Assembly (NCBI GenBank): GCA_017453205.1
Contig: JAFTKO010000015.1
Location: forward strand, 1-54,777
Source: Clostridia bacterium
GTDB lineage: Bacteria; Bacillota; Clostridia; Oscillospirales; CAG-272
Length of the DNA stretch: 54,777 nt
Direction: 5' to 3'
In this document: in pieces, positions 49,584 to 54,777 of the stretch
How the letters are laid out: every line of letters begins with the position of its first letter
Numbering within the stretch: the first letter of the stretch is position 1
Position numbers and translations under genes: made by a program
The notes under the pieces: generated by a model
What the model was told of the DNA's origin: nothing
Database searches by the model: none
The model's input: the letters and a program-made list of their open reading frames with translations, nothing else

Positions 49584-51050
49584 TCAGCCGATCTTTCCGT
49601 AAAGGTCGGTGACCTTTTGCGACCAAGAGGAAGAATTGGTATTGTAAATATCGGTCCAACTACCCGAGGTGCTGTTGACACCGTTGCGGAACTGTGCAAA
49701 CATACCCAAATCCACTGCAAAAAATCTTGCTGTATCGCAGACTACAGAGTCGGATACAATGTCAAACATCTTTGCACTGTCGGAATCAAGCCCGTTGTAG
49801 CGCATTTGGAACAGGTTGTAGTAGACCTCGTCGGTTACGGTGCGGTATGCCTCGGAGCCGAGCGCCTCGAGAATGACACCCGACATGGTAAAGTCCTTGG
49901 CATCCACGGGAATGCTGAACATGCTTACCCACAGGCTGGCACAGGTTCTGTACTCCTGCTGATCGCTGTTCAAAAGCGGCATGGGGAGAACGGTGAACTT
50001 GACATTCTCGGTGGTAAACACCTGCGAATCGGAGACGTTGCCCACATAGAAAATGGATTTGCCCTGTTGGAACACCTGAGAGCCCGCAATCGCCACATCG
50101 GCATATCTGCCCGTGTACAGCTCCTTCATGTCATCGAAATAGTTGATGAGCAGGTTGTTGGTGAGGTCACCCGAGAGCGACAGGATACCGTCGGTATTCT
50201 GAAGCAGTGTAAAGCCGGCGCCGTAGTAGAAGGAATCCGCCGTTACCTCATTTAAAAATGAGATACCGTAATCGCCTGCGTCGGTACTGACACGGTCGAG
50301 CGCCATTTTGAGCATATTCTCCACGGTCCAGTCGTAATCATTGACGACTTGGTAGATGGTTCTGCCGCCCACCGCAGAGGCACAGTTGTAGCTACCGTAC
50401 ATATCGAGATTGACAAACATACATTGCACATTGCGGATCAGCAAGGGCGTGATATCACCCGTAACAAAGTAGAGCTTGTCACCGATGGTAGCGGTCTCTA
50501 CAATGGACTCGGGCCACCAAGGCTTGGAAAGATCGAGATAATCACTTTGGTTGAGATTGGAATACAAACCGTTGACAGCCCCGGGACCTGCGGCACCGGT
50601 ATACTGGTCAACCAAGTCATACTCATGGTCGTTTGCAAGGACCGACTGAGAAAGCGTTGAGATAAACGTGGTGTAGTTGTTCCATTCACCGGGCTTGTAA
50701 ACGCGGCGGATATCAACTCCGAAGCGATCCTCCACATTGGCCTCACGCTCGTAAAGCGATTGCTCCACCTCGGTCAGCTGCACACCCGACTCGATGGTCT
50801 CGTCCTCTACCCATTCCCAGGACTTTTGATCCTCCCATGCGTAGATGACGAACTCGGAATTGAAGTCGTAGGACGCGGGCAAGGAATCCTTTAGATACCC
50901 GTTGGCATCGTAAAGACCGTCGCCGACATCCTCGGTCTCGTCACTGCCGGTATCCACGGGTTGCTTGGTGTCATTCTTGCAGGATGCAAATACGCCCAGC
51001 AACAGCACACCGACCAGCAACAGGGTTAACAATTTGGCTACTGTTTTCAT
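49584..51050 (-). CDS. Extracellular solute-binding lipoprotein, family 1-like
   Basis: A 488-residue lipoprotein (lipobox V-F-A-S-C, Cys24) with an acidic Thr/Asp linker, then a family 1-type solute-binding fold in normal order: an early FVIYAWEDQKSWEW strand, ANVEDRFGVDIRRV, YDLVDQYTG, a tryptophan-rich middle (KPWWPES, DYDWTVENM) and QVFQQGKSIFYVGN. Sugar or oligosaccharide binding is likely. No permease or ATPase gene is beside it, so it must use a transporter elsewhere or act as a surface glycan-binding protein. AAAGGAGG precedes the ATG. Confidence 0.82.
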   Translation of the reverse strand: MKTVAKLLTLLLVGVLLLGVFASCKNDTKQPVDTGSDETEDVGDGLYDANGYLKDSLPASYDFNSEFVIYAWEDQKSWEWVEDETIESGVQLTEVEQSLYEREANVEDRFGVDIRRVYKPGEWNNYTTFISTLSQSVLANDHEYDLVDQYTGAAGPGAVNGLYSNLNQSDYLDLSKPWWPESIVETATIGDKLYFVTGDITPLLIRNVQCMFVNLDMYGSYNCASAVGGRTIYQVVNDYDWTVENMLKMALDRVSTDAGDYGISFLNEVTADSFYYGAGFTLLQNTDGILSLSGDLTNNLLINYFDDMKELYTGRYADVAIAGSQVFQQGKSIFYVGNVSDSQVFTTENVKFTVLPMPLLNSDQQEYRTCASLWVSMFSIPVDAKDFTMSGVILEALGSEAYRTVTDEVYYNLFQMRYNGLDSDSAKMFDIVSDSVVCDTARFFAVDLGMFAQFRNGVNSTSGSWTDIYNTNSSSWSQKVTDLYGKIG

Positions 51051-51072
51051 TGGTAAAATTCCTCCTTTGTTT

Positions 51073-52866
51073 TTAGTTGAATTTTATATCCGCAAAGTGG
51101 GGTGCGTGATCCGATAGCCACTGGATCCGATTGCCCACTACGGTTTCATATTTTTGGACGCTGTACGCCCCCGTACCAAAGATGTGGTCGATGTAGTTGC
51201 CGCCCGTGCGCACCGTGCCCACGGTACCGCAACCGCCGCACTCGTTGACCAACGTTCCCGCCGCCTTTGCCTGCTTGAAAAGCTCGGTGACACCGGCAGA
51301 AGAGACAAGGCTGTTATACTCCGCCGAGTCGGTCTTGCTGTTGAAATCGCCCGTGCAGAAGATCGGCACTCCGTAGGTATTGCGGAGCGAGTTGACCATT
51401 TCGATCTCCTCGTTTACACTCCCCGCGATCCAATCGGCACTCTCGTGCGCCCAGTGCGTATTGACAACAATGAACTTGTTGGCGGTGTTTGTCTTTTCCT
51501 CAAGGTACACCCAATCCATGATGCGAAGGTGATATTTTTTGCTCGACGCGGGCCAGTAGGAGTTTGGCACAGCGTCCGAGGCCTTGAGATTGTATTTGTC
51601 ACTCCGGTACAGCATGGAGGTCAGATTGCTAAGCCCGTCAACCTCGGTAAACAACCATGTATATTGCACACCATAGTCGGTTTTGAGCAACTCGACGTAG
51701 CTTGGGAACTGTTGGAGCCAAGTCGGGTCGGTCTCCTGTACGCCTATAACATCGGGCTGATAGACCGCCAGCACTGCCGCAAAGATCTCGGCGCGCTGTG
51801 CGACGGGCGGGATCGTGTCGGAGGTCTGCTCCCCCCACCATGCGGCGAGAACATTCGAGGTCATCAAACGCAGGTCGGTATCCTCGGAACGTGCCGAGCT
51901 CTCTGCGGCAAGGTTGGTGGCGTAATATTCGCCCTCCGCCATCGATGCCGAAATGCCAAAGCGCAGGTGATCGACGCACGCGCTTGCCGAGTAAGGTCCG
52001 CCGCAAACGATCTGCAACTTTCCGCTCCGCACCACCGCCTCATAGGTCATCAGCTTGGGGACCTTTTGCGCCCAGATCTCGGCGGACAGCGCACGATTGG
52101 TCTTGCCGATCAAAATCTCGTTGGCGCTCTCGGTATATGTCTCATTGCTGTCCGCATACAGACGCAACGTTACGCCGTGCATCTCGGTGATGAGATCGCG
52201 CAGCTTGACGGCGACCTCCATATATCCCGTACGCTCGGTCTCGTACACAATGACAAAATCGGTCAAGGGTGCACCGCCGATCAGCACAGTGCCGTCATCC
52301 TGTTGATGTACCGAGGTGTATTCCTCAAAATAAAGTGTTTTCATACCCGTTGCTTCCTCAATCAGATTTGATTGCAACAAATGTTCCTTAAAATAAGTAA
52401 CAGCCGCATCGAGATTGACATCCTTTGGAGAGGCGACAACGATCTTATTGCCCACCTTTCGGATCGTGAACTGATCGTCCTGCAATCCCTTGAGCGCCTC
52501 CGATGTCTCGCTGTAATCGGTCCTGCCAAACAGGATTTCGGGCGCGGACGTGTCATATACCGCTCCGCGTTTGAGATAATCCGACTTGGTCGGCGGCGTC
52601 ACGCCCGTTGCCTCTTCGATCGCCGAAACAAAACGCTCCATCGCGGCTGTCACGGTAGACGAACAGCTGTCGGGATAGACCACGGTATAGAGGGCAATCC
52701 CGTTTTGTACAAGCTTGGTTCTTCCGTCATCCTCAAGCGTCGGTGTCTGTGTTCCCGTCTGATCGGTGCTTGAAGTACCGTTTCCCGTACACCCCAACGC
52801 AGTCAGCAGACTGCACAACGCCAAAAATAAGACTCCGACGCGAAACACGTTCCGAAATCTCCTCAT
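51073..52866 (-). CDS. Lipoprotein with C-terminal endonuclease/exonuclease/phosphatase domain
   Basis: A 597-residue lipoprotein (lipobox T-A-L-G-C). Residues about 45-325 contain two related alpha/beta segments with ILFGRTDYSET and ILIGKTNRALS, resembling the N-terminal domains of some glycoside hydrolases; this is a shape-level guess. Residues about 335-597 are an EEP-fold phosphodiesterase with a complete active site: MTSNV (Asn), V-Q-E-T (Glu), N-T-H-W (His), G-D-F-N (Asp, Asn), N-Y-I-D-H and S-D-H-A-P-H. The target could be a nucleic acid, phospholipid or sugar phosphate. The ATG at 52866 follows AAGGAGG. First gene of the secreted-protein operon. Confidence 0.82.
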   Translation of the reverse strand: MRRFRNVFRVGVLFLALCSLLTALGCTGNGTSSTDQTGTQTPTLEDDGRTKLVQNGIALYTVVYPDSCSSTVTAAMERFVSAIEEATGVTPPTKSDYLKRGAVYDTSAPEILFGRTDYSETSEALKGLQDDQFTIRKVGNKIVVASPKDVNLDAAVTYFKEHLLQSNLIEEATGMKTLYFEEYTSVHQQDDGTVLIGGAPLTDFVIVYETERTGYMEVAVKLRDLITEMHGVTLRLYADSNETYTESANEILIGKTNRALSAEIWAQKVPKLMTYEAVVRSGKLQIVCGGPYSASACVDHLRFGISASMAEGEYYATNLAAESSARSEDTDLRLMTSNVLAAWWGEQTSDTIPPVAQRAEIFAAVLAVYQPDVIGVQETDPTWLQQFPSYVELLKTDYGVQYTWLFTEVDGLSNLTSMLYRSDKYNLKASDAVPNSYWPASSKKYHLRIMDWVYLEEKTNTANKFIVVNTHWAHESADWIAGSVNEEIEMVNSLRNTYGVPIFCTGDFNSKTDSAEYNSLVSSAGVTELFKQAKAAGTLVNECGGCGTVGTVRTGGNYIDHIFGTGAYSVQKYETVVGNRIQWLSDHAPHFADIKFN

Positions 52867-52905
52867 AAACAAGCCTCCTTCCCCCTCTTCGGGGTTGCTA
52901 TTCGT

Positions 52906-52934
52906 ATTATAACATTTCCGCGCAACGTATGCAA
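52906..52934 (-). promoter_or_regulatory. Promoter of the four-gene secreted-protein operon
   Basis: Minus strand: TTGCAT (52929-52934), 17-base spacer, TATAAT (52906-52911). Between it and the AraC promoter lies about 170 bases of AT-rich DNA (52940-53100) that may hold AraC sites; no clear operator was recognised. Confidence 0.75.
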
Positions 52935-53107
52935 TGACACTTTCGATATAAAATATGGTGTTTTCGACTATTATAATTTTGGACCTCTTTCGTTTCCGTC
53001 TATTTTACTTAAATTTTACATTTATTTTTGTTAAAATTGACAATTATTTTGCTCATTATTACGTTTTTTACCAACAAATCAAAAATTGCTTTTTCGACGA
53101 TAGCCTA

Positions 53108-53136
53108 TTGACTTTTCTCCCGCCGCATGTTATACT
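53108..53136 (+). promoter_or_regulatory. Promoter of the AraC-family regulator gene
   Basis: TTGACT (53108-53113), 17-base spacer, TATACT (53131-53136). Confidence 0.8.
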
Positions 53137-53182
53137 AATCCCGTACCGCATCTAAAATCACCAACCCGGAAGGAGAACCGAG

Positions 53183-54199
53183 ATGTCTTATTACCGTTAC
53201 GCCCTCGCATTCCCGCAGGAAAACTCCGCCGAAAGATCGATCCGCTCCATGACACCGCTTGACAGAGAGCTCAAAAACTATCCTTATTACACCTACCGCT
53301 ATTACACCTCGGAAAAGGATGACGCGCCCAATTGCCATGTCATTTCCCTTGGTCACGAGTGCAGTTGGCCCGGCAAAACCATTTCGCGTCTGGTCAACCG
53401 TTTTATCGTTCACTACGTGGTGCGAGGCGCGGGGACCTTTTGCGGCACTCCTGTGCAGAAAGGACAGCTCTTTTTTACGCATCCCTATGAGGAATACAAC
53501 ATCACCACCGATGACAAGGATCCTATGGAATTTTATTACATCGGCATCGCGGGCCCCGGAACAGAGAACATCATGCGCAACGCAGGCTTTTTTTCGGTCC
53601 CGAAAATCCATGAATGTCGCTTTATCGAAAAGATTTCCTCGCTTTTTTACGAGCCGCTTTGTAAGCCGCATACCGACAGCGACACCGATTTTTATCTGAT
53701 GTCGTTTTTCCTGCGTTTGATGTCCCTGCACAAGAACAGCAATATCCAAAGCACAGACACCCCAAAGGACGAGGCCTTTTTCTATTACAAGCAAGCGTTG
53801 ATCTTCATTCAAGAATACCTGCTTGACGGCATTACTCCTAAGGACGTTGCGGAGTATTTGCACATCTCCCCCTCGTATCTGCGTGTTATTTTTTCCAAGT
53901 ACTGTAAATACTCGTTGCGGGAGCTGTTGATCCGCAAACGGCTGGAATGCGCCGCCAATCATCTCACCTTTCACCAATGCACGGTCACGCAAGCCGCCGC
54001 ACTGATCGGCTACGACGACTACACCCTGTTCAGCAAGATCTTTAAAAAATACATGGGAGTCTCTCCACAGACCTACAAAAACTCGCATCATAATATTTCC
54101 ATCATTCAAAAAAACATCACCGTCACCCCCGTCAACGGCGAAAGCAAAGAAAAAAGCCCTTCCGAAACCGCCGAATCTACAGCAGAATACAGCGATTGA
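53183..54199 (+). CDS. AraC-family transcriptional regulator
   Basis: A 338-residue regulator. The N-terminal part (about 45-140) is a cupin-like ligand domain (RFIVHYVVRGAGTFCG, FFTHPYEEYNITTDD). The C-terminal part (about 205-300) has two helix-turn-helix motifs: TPKDVAEYLHISPSYLRVIF and the AraC signature ending DYTLFSKIFKKYMGVSPQTY (20 residues each). A polar tail of about 35 residues follows. GGAAGGAG precedes the ATG. Divergent from the secreted-protein operon and convergent with araB, so it probably senses a plant-type pentose or oligosaccharide and controls one or both. Confidence 0.9.
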   Translation: MSYYRYALAFPQENSAERSIRSMTPLDRELKNYPYYTYRYYTSEKDDAPNCHVISLGHECSWPGKTISRLVNRFIVHYVVRGAGTFCGTPVQKGQLFFTHPYEEYNITTDDKDPMEFYYIGIAGPGTENIMRNAGFFSVPKIHECRFIEKISSLFYEPLCKPHTDSDTDFYLMSFFLRLMSLHKNSNIQSTDTPKDEAFFYYKQALIFIQEYLLDGITPKDVAEYLHISPSYLRVIFSKYCKYSLRELLIRKRLECAANHLTFHQCTVTQAAALIGYDDYTLFSKIFKKYMGVSPQTYKNSHHNISIIQKNITVTPVNGESKEKSPSETAESTAEYSD

Positions 54200-54282
54200 A
54201 AAGGCTGAAATATTTGTAGCCCCCCACTTGGCGAGAGTAGCTGAGAGATCGGTAAAAGTTATTCTATTCATAATTCCAATAC

Positions 54283-54320
54283 AAAGGCGATACGAATCAA
54301 ATTGGTTCGTATCGCCTTTT
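54283..54320. terminator. Bidirectional terminator between the AraC gene and araB
   Basis: The perfect stem AAAGGCGATACGAA / TTCGTATCGCCTTT is flanked by A's on the left and T's on the right. Confidence 0.9.
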
Positions 54321-54338
54321 CATGTTTGTTTTGGTTTA

Positions 54339-54777
54339 TTAAAATCGCAATTTTTCCATCACATCATTCCCGCCCTTACCGAAGTAATGATGCAGCTTTT
54401 TGTACTCGGCATAGAGCTTGGAATAGAGTTCATGACGTTCTTGGTTCGGCTTGTATACCTTGAGATCGGGCTTGGCAAGCTTTTCGGCGGCGGTCTTGAC
54501 ATCGGGATAGATATTCGCCGCAACCGATGCGTAGATCGCACTGCCAAGGGCACCAGCTTGTGTGGAGCTTGCAATGCGAATTTCACGGTTGAGCACATCG
54601 GCGTATATCTGCATCATCATCTCGTCCTTTTGCGCGATACCGCCCGCGGCACAAATGCTCTTGATCGCAATGCCGTTTTGTTCGTATTGCTCGACGATCA
54701 CGCGTGTGCCGTATGCAGTTGCCTCGATCAGTGCGCGGTAGATCTCCTCCGGCTTGGTCTGCAAGGTCATCCCAAGA
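54339..54777 (-). CDS. araB: Ribulokinase, C-terminal part (cut by the window end)
   Basis: The last ~146 residues of an FGGY sugar kinase; the frame is open through the right edge. Segments match ribulokinase: EATAYGTRVIVEQYEQNG, the ATP-site AAGGIAQKDEMMMQIYADVL (20 residues), TQAGALGSAIYASVAA and the closing KLHHYFGKGGNDVMEKL. AraB phosphorylates L-ribulose in arabinose breakdown. Xylulokinase is the main alternative, but the IAQKDEMMMQIYADV and closing motifs favour AraB. Its presence supports a pentose role for the AraC neighbour. Confidence 0.88.
   Translation of the reverse strand, partial: LGMTLQTKPEEIYRALIEATAYGTRVIVEQYEQNGIAIKSICAAGGIAQKDEMMMQIYADVLNREIRIASSTQAGALGSAIYASVAANIYPDVKTAAEKLAKPDLKVYKPNQERHELYSKLYAEYKKLHHYFGKGGNDVMEKLRF

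Overview
The window looks like the chromosome of an uncultured Clostridia-class Bacillota (a gut Oscillospirales or Christensenellales-type organism is my guess; taxonomy was not computed). The signs are strong AAAGGAGG ribosome sites, near-consensus TTGACA-17-TATAAT promoters, a Trp T-box, an Rnf operon, a FakA/FakB pair, lipoprotein signals of the Gram-positive type and an rpmG-secE-nusG-rplK-rplA cluster. I see no phage, plasmid or CRISPR locus.

Layout. 1-3.4 kb: hinT, an FkbM methyltransferase, mgsA and rpsT. 3.5-3.8 kb: a small double-hairpin antisense-RNA locus that resembles a type I antitoxin without its toxin. 3.8-9 kb: the complete operon rnfC-D-G-E-A-B (minus strand). 9-11.3 kb: repeat-rich DNA around pnuC, which has an attenuator-like leader. 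11.3-17 kb: an M14 peptidase lipoprotein; the operon S24 repressor - ABC-F - pncC; and, divergently, a sigma-region-4-like regulator with a small membrane protein, sharing an operator region. 17.7-21.6 kb: marR-fakB-fakA with twin operators, and a CHAP-like protein that seems to lack its catalytic residues. 22-27 kb: trpB (TrpB2 type) behind a Trp T-box, then a TrpXYZ-type ABC transporter. 27-28.3 kb: a small lipoprotein, tRNA-Arg(CCG) and a tRNA 3' remnant. 28.3-36.4 kb: a five-gene oligopeptide ABC transporter. 36.8-39.4 kb: the ribosomal/secE/nusG cluster. 39.5-46.4 kb: gtrA, cysS, a flavin reductase, a DUF2079 protein and a PHP phosphatase. 46.4-54.8 kb: a four-gene secreted-protein operon, a divergent AraC regulator and the end of araB.

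The most unusual content is in the ABC transporters. The tryptophan-type binding lipoprotein (26006-27049) appears circularly permuted: the segment that closes the canonical family directly follows its signal peptide. The oligopeptide binding protein (28351-30534) shows the same kind of rearrangement. In that same operon, the OppC permease carries a seven-repeat RCC1-like propeller in its first extracytoplasmic loop, and OppF carries a ~160-residue coiled-coil-like insertion. Three of the five Opp subunits are therefore remodelled.

The other striking feature is a modular intergenic repeat family (about 16 full or partial copies). Its end hairpins (GTGGGG...CCCCAC) sit just after stop codons, and it fills five of the seven gaps between convergent protein genes. 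One copy has perfect 24-bp terminal inverted repeats, which suggests MITE-type mobility. All identifications come from reading the sequence and from knowledge of the families; no database search was run.
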